From positions 1,426,501 through 1,490,500 of the forward strand of contig CANJKZ010000777.1 of assembly GCA_947471745.1 (NCBI GenBank): a stretch of DNA of 64,000 nucleotides, in the 5' to 3' direction. Within the stretch, counting starts at the first letter, position 1. Every line of letters starts with the position of its first letter. This DNA is from Closterium sp. Naga37s-1. Lineage: Eukaryota > Streptophyta > Zygnematophyceae > Desmidiales > Closteriaceae. Of this stretch, positions 20,371 through 31,613 are shown one piece after another. The notes under the pieces are model-generated. The model did not search any database and was not told the origin of the DNA. It worked only from the letters and a program-made list of their open reading frames with translations. Position numbers and translations under genes: made by a program.

Positions 20371-22843
20371 CTAAAACTCTCGAGCAAGGAAGTAACGCAG
20401 GGCGATGTGCTTCGTTCTGTGCTCCAATCTATGCTCCTGACACAAGGCAATCATGGCCTTGTTGTCAACGTACAGCACTGGAGAAGAACGAGGCGCCTCT
20501 CCCAAGTCGGTCAGCAGGTAGGTGAGCCAGCGTAACTCCTGTGCAGCCATGGCCCCAGCGTAGATCTCAGCCACACATCTGGAACTGAGAACAGAAGACG
20601 AGCGGGTAGACCGCCAAGAAACAGAGCCGGAGCCAAGACTGAAGGTGTAGTCCTGTGACGACCGCTGCGTACCCAAATCGTCAACCCAAGAAGCGTCTGC
20701 GTGACCAGTGAGAACAATTCGAGCCCGCCCTCCAAGCACGAGCCCCATGCCCAACGTACTGCACAAGTAGCGCATCACCCTCTTAGCGGCCTCCCAGTGC
20801 CCTGGTCCGTGTCTCCCGGGCGCAACGTAGCGTGCCAGGATGCTAAGAGGGTAAGCAAGGTCAGGACGAGTGCAGGTCATCAAGTACACGAGGCAGCCCA
20901 CAAGCTCTGGATACAGGCAACTTGGCTCTACGGACTCATCCGAAGGCAGAGCTGAGGGCGAGTGACCGGTAGGCAGAGAAATGGACTGTGGCGAGGAGTA
21001 CGTGAAGCGGAAGCGCTGAAGGACCTGCTGCACCATGTGTGACTGAGTCAGGGTAATGGTGCGCCGTGCTCTATCCCAGGTGATCTGCAAGCAAAGATAG
21101 CTATGCAGCTCTCCCAGGTCTGTGCACGTGTGTCTCTTCTACAGCTCCGACTTCACAAGGGCCAGTCCCTCTGTGTCAGCAGTGGCAAAGACCAAGTCGT
21201 CGATCTACACGAGGATGTAGAACGGCGGCAGCGAAGTGTCGGTGCGCAGAAATAGCGACGGGTCAGCAGTCGAAGGAGCAAACCCAAGAGCCGCAAGCGT
21301 CGTCCTCAGTGTGTTGTGCCACTCGCGAGGCGCCTGGCGGAGACCGTAGACTGGCCGCCGGAGGCTCCACTGGGTACCTGCAGGAAACGACCCAGTGAAG
21401 CTAGGTGGGCGGCGCAACCAGATCTCCTCGTGCAGGTTGCCCTGCAAGAAAGCTATGCTGAAGTCAAGAGAGTGAAGCTCGTAGTCACGCTGAGGGGCGA
21501 CGTGCAGCAGAACCCGAAGAGTGGTCATCTTCGGGGTAGGGGAGAAGGTATGGAAGAAGTCAACTCCCTGTCTCTGATTGAAGCCTCGTGCAACGTAACG
21601 CACCTTGAAGACAAGCGGAGAACTTGGCGGCCGCTTCACCCTGAAAATCCACATGCCACTAACGATGTTCGCCCCAGGTGGGGGAACAGCGCCGACGTAA
21701 GTGCCTGTGGACTTCCAGGATGCCATATCTGCGTCCATGGCTGACTGCCACTGAGAGGAGTAGGGACCCTCAATCGCCTCTGCGTAAGAGCGCGGGGTCG
21801 GGATGTCTGGTGCATCCGGGTCTCCCTCAGGTGCAATCAGCATGGACACGAGATAAGGTACACCAGCTGCAAAACACTCAAAGTCCTCCTGCCTATCCTC
21901 AAGGACGTCCGTGCCAAGAGCACACTCACCCCCGACGGACGGAGGACAGACAGACTCTGACTCAGCAACAAGACTAGCGGCGTAGTCGAGACGACAGCGA
22001 GCAGCAAAGTCGACAAGCTCGGCAACTAGGGCAGACGCAGCAGCACACTCGAACGAAGGGTCAGTGACAACAGTGGCCAGGAGACGGGTGACAGTAGGAC
22101 TGGCAGTGCGAGCTAAGTCAGACTCAGGGTCCGAAACGTGCGGAAGAGAGGACGCAGGAGGAGACGGCAAGGGAACATGCTGTGGAACAGAGGAAGGACG
22201 AAGTGCCATAGTGTGCGTGCCGGGAACAGGAGGAGGACGCTCACGAGGAACACGATGACCAGTGCGACCAGCGCGAACAGGCGAGGCAGGACGAGACGTA
22301 GGCTTACGACGCTCTGTAAGCGAGTCTGTCTTCTCAGTGTAGGGAGAAGGAGCAGGGAGTGGAGAGCCGGGCTGTAACGGGAGGCCAGTAGAAGACGGGA
22401 GGCTAAGAACCTGGCAAAGAACAGAGCCAGGCGATGGCAGAGACAACGGCGACGGCGGAGCAAAGAACAGTCGCCGCTTTGCAGTACCACCGGCACCATC
22501 ACCAGCAGCTCCAGTGCCTCCAGCTCCAGAGCCCGCAGTGCCACCAGCTCCTCCAGTACGAACACCAGTAGCTCCAACGCCTCCAGCAGCTCCATAACCT
22601 CCAGCTCCAGAACCTCCAATGCCAGCGCCTCCAGCTCCAGCGCCTCCAGCTCCAGAGCCCGCAGTGCCACCAGTACCAGTAGCCCCAGCACCTCCAGTGG
22701 CTCCAGAACCTCCAGCTCCGGAACCTCCAGCGCCAGCGCCTCCAGCTCCAGCACCTTCAGCTCCAGGGTCTCGAACTCCAGGGTCAACAGCACCAGCTCT
22801 AGGGCCCCCAGAATCAGCACCTCCAGAAACAGGGTCTCCAACC
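20371..22843 (-). pseudogene. Element C linker, reverse transcriptase and RNase H
   Basis: Minus-strand coding. A GA-rich linker (GAGGSGAGG-like, 22843-22490) leads into RT (WKSTGTYVGAVPPPGANIV, FSIAFLQGNLHEEIWLRRPP) and RNase H (20371-21090; SLGSGSVSWRSTRSSSV). A stop at 21205 falls exactly on the Tyr codon of the YVDD catalytic motif, which reads stop-I-D-D. A second stop follows near 21139 (EL-stop-KRHTC). The enzyme cannot be made. Confidence 0.9.
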
Positions 22844-23662
22844 TGTTGGTGCAACCCTACGGTTTGCACTCGGCTTGTTGTCCGTGTGCGTGAATGTGTG
22901 TGTGTATGGAATGGTATGAGGGCATGGGATAATATATATTTCATGCTTATAATTGTGTATGAATGTTGAGTCATGATGTCGAGTGTGTGTGTCGAGTCAA
23001 TAGCGAGTTATCGCTAGACGCGTGTTACGCGGTCGTTTGTGTCTCGCGCGCGGTTTCTATTTTGTCGTGCGCGGTTTCTATTTTGTCCTGTGTCGAACGT
23101 TCGGCGTGTCGCAGGTGTGTGCAACAGACCCATCAAGAACTCAAGGATGAGTTTGTGATGAAGAGCCCGAGCCTTGGTGTCAAGCCTCAAGTGATTTCGA
23201 AGCTCGCCAAAAGGGTACACCTCAAGATATTGAAGATAGTTACATTACTTTGTGTAGTGTAACATATCACTTGGTGTAGGCCCTAGTGAAGGGTAGTTTC
23301 GAGACCCTTCGTGGTTGGGGACAGTGTGGCACTGTTCCACATCACTGTACCTCGGCTCTTGGGGTTTGTAGGAGCTGGGAGTCATTCCCAACTCGTAACT
23401 CTTCCTATCTTGTGTTCTAAGACTATAGTGGCTGCCATAGTACCGTTCGTTCAAACCGACGCTGTGTCGTCAATTCTTTATCAAATCGTGCAATCTAAAT
23501 TGATAATTGTAGACGACGTGAAGACGCTCCAGATCCAATTTGAATCAAGTCATTTGCAGCTGTGAGCAGAACGCTATCAACGTTTGAAGCCGCTGTGCAG
23601 AAATCCGTCTGTGCTCTCTATCTTTCGTTTTAGGCACATTCAAGCCTATTGTGACTATAACA
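22844..23662 (+). repeat. 5' LTR of element D
   Basis: 819 bp, TGTTGG...ATAACA, if the primer-binding site at 23665 marks its end. An alternative end at 23127 (...GCAACA) gives 284 bp, equal to the 3' copy, but leaves the primer-binding site 537 bp away. It contains an AATATATATT stretch at 22931-22940, a TATA-box candidate, and a tandem 20-bp GCGCGGTTTCTATTTTGTC repeat near 23047-23088. Confidence 0.75.
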
Positions 23663-23696
23663 AGTGGTATCAGAGCCCCTTGGAGCAGTTTCGACA

Positions 23697-26600
23697 ATGT
23701 CTGGACCTGAGGAAAGGGGTGGCAGAGGTGCTGGTGGCAGTGGAGAAGCTCAAGCTCAAGGCCAACCCCGTGATTCAGCCATGGCGCCCATGCAACCAAG
23801 TCTTGGCCCACCTAGGGATGAGCCTAGGGTGTTTGGGCTTGACAAGTTCAACGGTGACAACTTTGCTGAATGGTCCTTCAAGATGGAGAACATCTTTGAC
23901 CACTATGACCTGCTGGAGGTGATGGAAGGAACGGAGAAGCGCCCCGAGAACGACCCGGAGAAGAGCCCGTGGGTGCGGAAGAGCGCACAAGGCTATCTCT
24001 TACTTGGGCAAGCGTTGGGGAGCAGTCAGATCCGTCACATCAAGCCATTCCAGCGTGAACCAGAGAAAGGACCAAAGGCATGGGCTGCTCTCAAGGGTGT
24101 ACATGCTCCTGCAACAGCGGCGGTAGCGGTGGTGTTGGAACGGCAAATGGCGGCACTACGAATTGAAGAAAACGAAGCGGTTGAAGAAGGGGTGCAGAAA
24201 TTCTTCGACTTGTTGACGCGGCTTGAGGGAGCTGATTTGAACTACAGTGAGCTCCAAAAGAAGACCAAGTTGCTGGCCTTACTCCCAGAGTCATGGTCCT
24301 CGCTCATCATCAACCTTAATCGCGACTTGCCCCGCCTCTCGCTTGAAGACGTGAAGCGAGCTATCCTTCAAGAGGACTTCCGCCGCCGTGAGTTGGCGAG
24401 TGCGGATGGCGCTGGGGCAGCGAGCATCGGCCGTGGATATGGTCGAGGAAGAGGCAGAGGACGAGGGGGAGGAAGGTTTGGTGGCAGCAACTTCGGCGGA
24501 GGCCGCAGGAGTGGCGGTTACGGCAGCGACGACAAGAGCTACGGACGCGGTCGCGGCCGATTCGACGGCGAGTGTCACTATTGCCACAAGAGCGGACACA
24601 TGTGGCGCGACTGCTACAAACTCCCTGATGGTTGGACCCCTGCTCAAGGCCAAGAGGGTAGAGGAGCAGGAGGAGGGAGAGGACGAGGCCGTGGAGGCCG
24701 TGGCGGTCGCGGTGGCGGAGCTGCAAACATGAAGAGCGGAGACAACGACAAGGACCCGAGCGACGATCGATACCCGGGTCTATTCTACTTCGTGTCGACG
24801 CAAGTACCGGCTGGTCCAGAGAACAATGAAGGCTTTGAGGAGCCAGCAGCTGTGGGGAAGGTGACCCTACACCCCCTGGACTATTGGGTGATTGATAGTG
24901 GCGCTACCTATAGCATGACACCTCGCCCGGACTTGCTCACCGAACTCGAGCCGTCACCGGTGAAGCATGTCACATCGGCTTTGGGGCAGCGAGCAGAGGT
25001 GAAAGGCATGGGCAAGGCCATGTTCAAGGGTGCTGATGGGAAGATGGTGGGCCTCAAGAACGTGCTTTGGGTGCCCAGCCTTGCTGCAAACCTGATTTCC
25101 GTGCGGCGGTTGGCAAAGGCCGGCATGGACACGAACTCGAAGGGAGCCAAGACCTACACCGCAAGGCTTGGCGATCGAATTCTTTGGGACCTTCATGAGG
25201 ACAGGGATGTCTACAACGAGATGTGGCAGATCCCAGTGGTCCCTATGCCTAAGGAGAGGCAAGTGGCAGCAAGCATCAGCACCAAGGATGGAGCGGTCGG
25301 TAGCGACGATGGCGCGAACGGTCGCGCTAAGGAGAATGAGCTCAAGAAGAGCAAACCTGGAGGGACCAGCAAGTTCAGTGAACCTAAGGAGAGTGGTGCA
25401 GCAACCAAGGAGCAGCAAAAGGGTGAGGAGAACCCAGAGGCAGCAGCGGAGGAGGACTACGGAGAGAGTATGTGGGGCGCTATTGCGAGCGCGGCATTCT
25501 CCAATCCAACTTCGGCTACGGGGGAGTGTGATTGGCTCACCTTGCATCGGCGCATGGGGCATGTGGCCCTGCCCATCTTGCAGCAGCTAGTGAAGAATGA
25601 GATGGTTGCTGGCATACGTGTGAAGGGGGAGCCCGATGAGGTGCTTGGCTGCCCGACGTGCATTCAAGCCAAGTTCACCCGGTTTCCGTTCCCTAGTTCG
25701 GAGGCAACGGCAAAGGCACCGCTTGATGAGGTGGTGATGGACGTGGTGGGCCCCCTGAAGCTTGGAGCTGCTGGAGCTGAGTATTTTCTCACCATTGTCG
25801 ACGTCTACACCCGCATGACTTGGGTGTACGTGCTGGCCAAGAAGAGCGACGTGGCTGAAACGTTGAAGACGGATTGGTTCCCGATGGTGGAGCGGCAACA
25901 AGACCGTCTAGTCAAGTCAATCCGCACCGATCGAGGGGAAGAGTTCCTGAGCAAGGAGTTTGGGTTGTGGCTGAAGAAGAATGGTATTCGGCACTCCCTC
26001 ACCATGCCATACTCCCCTGCAATGAACGGCATCGCCGAGCGAGCGAACCGCACAATCACGGAGGCGGCACGCGGGTTGCTCATTGAAGCCGGGCTACCCG
26101 ACTATTTATGGCCTGATGCGGTGCGGAGCGCGTGTGTGGCCAAGAACAGAGCCTTGACTCATGTGGGAGCAGACAAATGGGTGCCCTATGTGGAGTGGCT
26201 AGGAAGGAAGCCAAAGGTGGATATGCTTCGGGTGTTCGGGTGCATGTGCATGGCGCTCGTGCCTAAGCATCTTCGGCACAACAAGCTTGGTGCCAAGGCG
26301 GTGTGGGCCGTGCACTTGGGCATGGCTCAAAACAGCAAGGGATGGCTTCTTTGGGACCCATTCACCAAGAAGTTCTTGGTGAGCAGGGACTGCAAGTTCA
26401 TGGAGAACTTCATGTACAAGGATTGGAAGGCGGAGAATGAGGCGAAGATAGGCGTGCGGTTTGGGGAGGTGAAGAGTTCCGGTTTGGAGCATGTGGAGCT
26501 GCCTTTGGAACTGAGCAGCGGCAGCACAACCACAAGGCAATCCTCCCTTGTGAATGGGGGAGAGGAGGCCAATGATGCAGAGGAAGAAGAGGAGGAGGTG

Positions 26601-28466
26601 CAGCAAGTGAGCGAGCGTGCACCGTCACTTCCTTCCCGTACTACGAGTGCTCCACGGATTCGAGCCACACCGCAGCAACGCCAAGGCCTTCAAGTCCCTG
26701 CAGCTGAGGAGGAAGGAAGGGGGAAGAGGAGAGTTCAACCCCCTAATAGGCTGACCTATGATGCGCCGGGAAAGCAGGGCAAGACAGCCCTGGCCGGAGC
26801 GGCAATGATGGTCGGAGACGACGAGGAGAGTGACTACGAGGAGTGTGCCTTCGCGTTCTTCTCTCCGGTGGAGATGCCGGGAGAACCAGCAACTCTCAAG
26901 GAGGCTTTGGAGAGTAGTGATGCTGAGGAGTGGAAGAAGGCCATGGAGAGTGAGCTGAAGAGCATCGAGGAGAATGACACGTTTGAATTGGTGGAGCTAC
27001 CGGAGGGGCGTACGGCGATAACGTCCAAGTGGCTCTTCAAAATCAAGTCGGATGCCGACGGCAAGATCGAGCGCTACAAGTCTAGGCTTGTAGCCAAGGG
27101 GTACCAGCAGAAGGAGAAGGTGGACTTCAAGGAGCTGTTTGCCCCTGTGGTGAAGCCGACGACGCTGCGAACCCTATTCGCGGGAGCCGCCATCAAAGGA
27201 TGGGTAGTAAAGCAAATGGACATCGTAACGGCATTCCTTAACGGCATCCTTGAGGAGGAGATTTTTATGGCGCAGCCAGAGGGGTTTGATGATGGTAGTG
27301 GCAGAGTGTGGAAGCTGAAGAAGGCCCTCTATGGGCTGAAGCAGGCCCCTAGGCAATGGTACATGAAGCTGCGCGAAGTGTTGGAGGGGATCGGCTTCAC
27401 TCCCTCAACGGCCGATCACTCCTTGTTCATGCTTGGCGAGGGGGAGCAGAGGAGTTTCATGGTGGTTTATGTGGATGACATCCTCATTTTCTCACCCTCT
27501 TCTGACCTTGTGAAGGAGGTGATGCTGAAGCTTCAAGACAAGTTCAAGTGCAAGGCCCTTGGTGACGTGAGCTTCTACCTTGGGCTCCACATCGAACGCG
27601 ATGTGGAGAAGCGGTGCATGCGGGTGCATCAACGAAAGTACCTGGAGGCATTGGCTGCCAACTTTGGGCAGAGTGAAGGCCATGTGGCTACACCCTTTCC
27701 CTCTGGGTTCAAGTGTGTGAAGGGACCAGAGGAGGAGAGCGTTGGTGAAGAGGAGAGGCGCCGATTTCACTCGTTGGTGGGCAGCCTCATGTATGCGGCG
27801 GTAAACACCCGACCGGACGTCGCGTTTGCTACCGGGCAGCTGGCTAGGGTTGTGCAATGCCCTAATGAGGAGCAGGTAGCAGCTGGAATGAGGGTGGCCA
27901 AGTATCTTGGCCAAACACCGACCGTTGGGCTGCAATACTCGGCGGCGGCACAAAGGCGCCAAAAGGGCGCGGATGGTGTTGAACCCGGGCGTTTGTTCCT
28001 CACCGCCTACTCGGATGCTTCATATGCATCAGAACCAGAGGACATGACAAGTGTGGGAGGCTTCATATGCTGTGTTGGTGGAGGCCCAACTGTTTGGGAG
28101 AGCAAGAAGCAGGTTGACCAAGCTTTGAGCTCGGTGGAGTCCGAGTACATGGCACTCTTCCGTGCCGTACGGGAGATTGTGTGGCAGCGGCGTTTGTTGG
28201 CTGAATTGGGGGAGGAGCAGCAAGGACCTACCCCACTGTACTGTGACAGCCAGGGTGCCATTGCTCTTGCTAAGAACCCTGTGTTGCATGGACTCACGAA
28301 GCACATGAGGGTGAAGTGGCATTGGACGAGGAGCATGGTAACCGCGGGTGAAGTTGAGTTGCGCTACGTGAAGACCACGGGGCAGCCGGCTGACATGATG
28401 ACCAAGAGGCTGGTGGAGCAGCAGCATTGGAAGTGTTGCAAGCTGGCTGGGATGGCTCTGAACTGA
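23697..28466 (+). CDS. Element D gag-pol polyprotein, intact (1589 aa)
   Basis: Polyprotein for reverse transcription and integration of element D. Start at ATG 23697 (MSGPEERGGRG), stop TGA at 28464. Order: UBN2/DUF4219-type gag (FNGDNFAEWSFKMENIFDHY); an Arg/Gly-rich stretch; zinc knuckle CHYCHKSGHMWRDC; protease WVIDSGATYSMTP; GAG-pre-integrase (LHRRMGHVALPIL); integrase (VVMDVVGP, TIVDVYTRMTWVY, TDRGEEF, NGIAERANRTI); RT (QMDIVTAFLNG, VVYVDDILIF); RNase H (YSDASYAS, SSVESEYMAL, YCDSQGAIALAKN, TKHMRVKWHW). All catalytic motifs are present with no stop or frameshift, in keeping with the near-identical LTRs. It is less GC-rich than elements B, C, E and F and belongs to a different Copia lineage. 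Confidence 0.95.
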   Translation: MSGPEERGGRGAGGSGEAQAQGQPRDSAMAPMQPSLGPPRDEPRVFGLDKFNGDNFAEWSFKMENIFDHYDLLEVMEGTEKRPENDPEKSPWVRKSAQGYLLLGQALGSSQIRHIKPFQREPEKGPKAWAALKGVHAPATAAVAVVLERQMAALRIEENEAVEEGVQKFFDLLTRLEGADLNYSELQKKTKLLALLPESWSSLIINLNRDLPRLSLEDVKRAILQEDFRRRELASADGAGAASIGRGYGRGRGRGRGGGRFGGSNFGGGRRSGGYGSDDKSYGRGRGRFDGECHYCHKSGHMWRDCYKLPDGWTPAQGQEGRGAGGGRGRGRGGRGGRGGGAANMKSGDNDKDPSDDRYPGLFYFVSTQVPAGPENNEGFEEPAAVGKVTLHPLDYWVIDSGATYSMTPRPDLLTELEPSPVKHVTSALGQRAEVKGMGKAMFKGADGKMVGLKNVLWVPSLAANLISVRRLAKAGMDTNSKGAKTYTARLGDRILWDLHEDRDVYNEMWQIPVVPMPKERQVAASISTKDGAVGSDDGANGRAKENELKKSKPGGTSKFSEPKESGAATKEQQKGEENPEAAAEEDYGESMWGAIASAAFSNPTSATGECDWLTLHRRMGHVALPILQQLVKNEMVAGIRVKGEPDEVLGCPTCIQAKFTRFPFPSSEATAKAPLDEVVMDVVGPLKLGAAGAEYFLTIVDVYTRMTWVYVLAKKSDVAETLKTDWFPMVERQQDRLVKSIRTDRGEEFLSKEFGLWLKKNGIRHSLTMPYSPAMNGIAERANRTITEAARGLLIEAGLPDYLWPDAVRSACVAKNRALTHVGADKWVPYVEWLGRKPKVDMLRVFGCMCMALVPKHLRHNKLGAKAVWAVHLGMAQNSKGWLLWDPFTKKFLVSRDCKFMENFMYKDWKAENEAKIGVRFGEVKSSGLEHVELPLELSSGSTTTRQSSLVNGGEEANDAEEEEEEVQQVSERAPSLPSRTTSAPRIRATPQQRQGLQVPAAEEEGRGKRRVQPPNRLTYDAPGKQGKTALAGAAMMVGDDEESDYEECAFAFFSPVEMPGEPATLKEALESSDAEEWKKAMESELKSIEENDTFELVELPEGRTAITSKWLFKIKSDADGKIERYKSRLVAKGYQQKEKVDFKELFAPVVKPTTLRTLFAGAAIKGWVVKQMDIVTAFLNGILEEEIFMAQPEGFDDGSGRVWKLKKALYGLKQAPRQWYMKLREVLEGIGFTPSTADHSLFMLGEGEQRSFMVVYVDDILIFSPSSDLVKEVMLKLQDKFKCKALGDVSFYLGLHIERDVEKRCMRVHQRKYLEALAANFGQSEGHVATPFPSGFKCVKGPEEESVGEEERRRFHSLVGSLMYAAVNTRPDVAFATGQLARVVQCPNEEQVAAGMRVAKYLGQTPTVGLQYSAAAQRRQKGADGVEPGRLFLTAYSDASYASEPEDMTSVGGFICCVGGGPTVWESKKQVDQALSSVESEYMALFRAVREIVWQRRLLAELGEEQQGPTPLYCDSQGAIALAKNPVLHGLTKHMRVKWHWTRSMVTAGEVELRYVKTTGQPADMMTKRLVEQQHWKCCKLAGMALN

Positions 28467-28507
28467 GAGAGCAACATATCCTAAGGCCAACAATCCGAGG
28501 GGGAGTT

Positions 28508-28790
28508 TGTTGGTGCAACCCTACGGTTTGCACTCGGCTTGTTGTCCGTGTGCGTGAATGTGTGTGTGTATGGAATGGTATGAGGGCATGGGATAATATA
28601 TATTTCATGCTTATAATTGTGTGTGAATGTTGAGTCATGATGTCGAGTGTGTGTGTCGAGTCAATAGCGAGTTATCGCTAGACGCGTGTTACGCGGTCGT
28701 TTGTGTCTCGCGCGCGGTTTCTATTTTGTCGTGCGCGGTTTCTATTTTGTCCTGTGTCGAACGTTCGGCGTGTCGCAGGTGTGTGCAGCA
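28508..28790 (+). repeat. 3' LTR of element D (probably truncated)
   Basis: Starts TGTTGGTGCAACCC after the purine tract. It is identical to 22844-23124 except for one base, and ends GTGTGTGCAGCA against GTGTGTGCAACA in the 5' copy. Element C sequence follows directly. Confidence 0.85.
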
Positions 28791-31503
28791 GGGTCTCCAG
28801 CCACAGCACCCCCAGAACCAGCACCTCCAGCTCCAGCACCACCACCAGTCCTGGCAGCTCCAGTACCTCCAGTACGAGCACCTCCAGAACCAGAGCCACC
28901 AGCACTCTCAGTGCCTCCACTACGAGCAGCTCCAGCAGCTCCAACCGCAGCACCTCGAGCAGCAGTACCTCCAGCAGTAGGACCTCCAGCTCCAGCAGCA
29001 CGACTCCTCAGGCGGGCACGCCACGCAAGCCACTCTCGGAGCTGGTGTGGTGAGAGAGTCCCCCGTCCTGAAGAGAGACCCGGAGAAACACCAGTAGACC
29101 CAGCACCCTTAGGCTCCGCACTCGTAGGCGCAGCACCCCCAGGCTCCGCACCCCCCAGCACCTCACGCACAGGCTCAGCACCCCCAGGCTCCGCACCCCC
29201 CAGCACCTCACGCACAGGCGCAGCACCCCCAGGCTCCGCACCCCCCAGCACCTCACGCACAGGCGCAGCACCCCCAGGCTCCGCACCCCCCAGCACCTTA
29301 CGCACAGGCTCAGCACCCCCAGGCTCCGCACCCCCCAGCACCTCACGCACAGGTTAAGCACCCCCAGACGCAGCACCCCGAGCAGCAGCACCTGCAGCAG
29401 CACCTGAGTTGCTAGTGACCTCTACACGCTCAGCCAAGGGGAGTGGGTCTACCTGAGACACACCTGAAGGAGCAGGACCCTGAGGGGGGAGGGGGTATAC
29501 CGGAGGGGGACCTGGAGCGAGGAAAAGCGTCGGGGGAGGGAGAGAGGCAGTGCGTTAGGGGAAGAGACAGTAGAAAGGAACCGACTCGTCGAATGTGACG
29601 TCCTGAGAGGACAGAACTCTGCCGAGGTGGGGTGGTAAAACTGCCAGCCAGGTGCGTCAGGGGGGAAGCCGAGGAAGATACAGGGAATGGTGCGGGAGGA
29701 GAGCTTGTCCGCGGACGTATCGCGGACAAGGGGACGAGAGCCCCAGACCCGGAACACCGACGCATCGCCAACCTCTCCCGTCCAACGCAGTGTGGGCGAG
29801 GTCTCCGGCAAGGAGACACGGGGCCAGAGGTTGAGCTGCTGCGCGGCGTACCAGACCGCAAACAGCCACAGAAAATGGGGAGCCGCCGCATGGATCACGG
29901 AGGTACGAGCGATCTCCATGACCAAGACAATGCGGCGCTCAGCAACCCCATTTTGCTGCGGTGAGCCCGGAAGCGTGAACGACTGGAGGATGCCCTCCGC
30001 CTGGCACAAGGCCTGCAAGAGGTCGGAGGAGAACTCACCACCTCTGTCAGAGTGCAGACGCAGGACAGGGAGATTCTGGCGGAACCGCTCGCGGAGCTGG
30101 AGACGAACTGCTCGGATCCAAGGGATCAGGACATCAGGGACCTCACCATTGCTGCGCAAGGGGAAGACCATGGTGTAACGCGAGTAGTCGTCGACAACCA
30201 GCAGAAGGTACCGCTCGCCGCCCTGTCCACGAACGCGAGCTGGGCCCCACACGTCCATGTGGAGGGTCTGCACGGGAGCCTCTGTCGGGGGAAACGAGGA
30301 GGAGTGAGGAGCGGCGCACTGCCGCCCCTCAACACAAGGAAGGCAGGGCGGGGCAGGTGAGGCAGGGAGGGGAGGGAGAGACCTGGGAAGACCAGACACA
30401 AGGAGGCGACGGTGCATGCCACGTAAACGTGGCAAAGAGGGGTGACCCAAACGGTGGTGCCAGAGAAGAGTCTGGTGCGACACGGAGCGACACGAACAAG
30501 GGGAGGCTACCTGGCCTGACGTAGACACCTGACCAGAAGTAGCTACCTGAGGAGGCGCAGTCGTTAGTGTGTAAAGACTCGACCCTGGCCGACAGGAAAG
30601 CGTGGCCAGGTGGCGGCCTGTCCGGGAGCACGTACAGATCGCCACACGTTGTCCTCCAGGGGTAAAGGTGTCAACCCACTGGTCCTGGAGAACTGCGTTG
30701 CTCACCAAGTTCGTAGAGAATGAGGGGAGGTGGAGGCCTGACAGTGAGCCAAACAGAACCGCCGGGCACGGGAGCACAGTGGTGGACCGTGAAAAAACTG
30801 GGCCCCCAGAGGGGTCAGCCAGAGAGACTGCAACAGGTGCAGTGAGTGGTGTGAGTGCAGTGCTGTCACAAAAGAAACAGCGGGAAGCACTTGAGTCAAG
30901 CGTGAAGGTGTGCAAGGCCTCAGCAGGCGCAGTACCTAAGAGAGCAGACTCGCTCGCACCTAAGGCAGCAGCCTCTATAGAGGGTCGGGCGGCTCACACA
31001 AGTAACAGTCTCCCTGAGCACTAACAGTCAATGCATACATGGCAGCAAGGATAGCATCAAAGTCAAGAGCAAAGATGTCTACACCAGCCCTAAGCAGCTC
31101 ATGCCAGCGAGGGCGCTCGACCTCCTCGCCCATCTCCTCACGCCAGGCGTCGTCAAGGCGGGAGAAGCAGCGGTGCTGGGTGTGGAACTTCCCGCATGTC
31201 TGACCAGCGCAGTCACCTGTGCGAATGACATACGGGCAGCGACCACCACTCCCAGACCTACCACGCTGAGCAAGCCACTCACGAAGCTGCTGGGGCGTAA
31301 GAGCCTTACGAGGACGCTGCTGCTGCTGCTGTCTCTGGCCAGCGCCAGCGCCTCCGCCCCGACCACCACTGCTGCCGCCGCCGCCGCCCCGACCGCCACC
31401 GCCGCCGCCACCGCCGCCGCCACCCGCTCCACCGCCACCGCCTCCACCGCCACTCCCACCGCCGCCACCGACGCCACCACTCCCGCCACCACTCCCTCCG
31501 CCT
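28791..31503 (-). pseudogene. Element C gag C-terminus, protease and integrase
   Basis: Minus strand between insertions E and D. Gly-rich gag end; a QLREWLAQRG and TCGKFHTQHRC segment; a stop near 30978; protease (LDSSASRCFF, where the usual form is DSGAS); pre-integrase (LWHHRLGHPSLPRL); integrase (LHMDVWGPARVRGQ, VVVDDYSRYTMVF, SDRGGEFSSDL, QQNGVAERR). A frameshift after the integrase precedes a long repetitive linker rich in AEPGGAEP-type units near 29100-29350. Dead copy. Confidence 0.87.
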
Positions 31504-31613
31504 TATATATTGCTGCGTAGGCTATAGTGGGTTAGCCTTTAGGGGGTACACAACTCTAGGGTTCATACTTGTACTCCAATGTTTCATAGTCCAATCACTT
31601 CTTGTTTCTGACA
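31504..31613 (+). repeat. 5' LTR of element E, 5'-truncated
   Basis: Lacks about the first 18 bp of the 127-bp LTR; otherwise one base different from 38369-38495. Confidence 0.85.

Larger units (their letters stand above)
22844..28790 (+). mobile_element. Element D: young Ty1/Copia retrotransposon with an intact polyprotein
   Basis: The 5' LTR probably runs 22844-23662, because the primer-binding site TGGTATCAGAGC follows at 23665. The 3' LTR starts at 28508 after the purine tract GAGGGGGAGTT but matches only the first 281-284 bp of the 5' LTR, with one difference up to the end. The element lies in the linker region of element C. It carries one uninterrupted gag-pol frame. The flanks share CAGGGTCTCCA(A/G)CC rather than a clean 5-bp duplication. 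Confidence 0.88.

Noticed and set aside
22113..22841. Leu/Glu/Val-rich minus-strand frame
   Set aside because: Shifted frame of the repetitive Gly/Ala linker of element C; the real frame is the one leading into RT.
24388..24732. Second plus-strand frame within element D
   Set aside because: Overlaps the Gly/Arg-rich gag region in another frame; no independent evidence.
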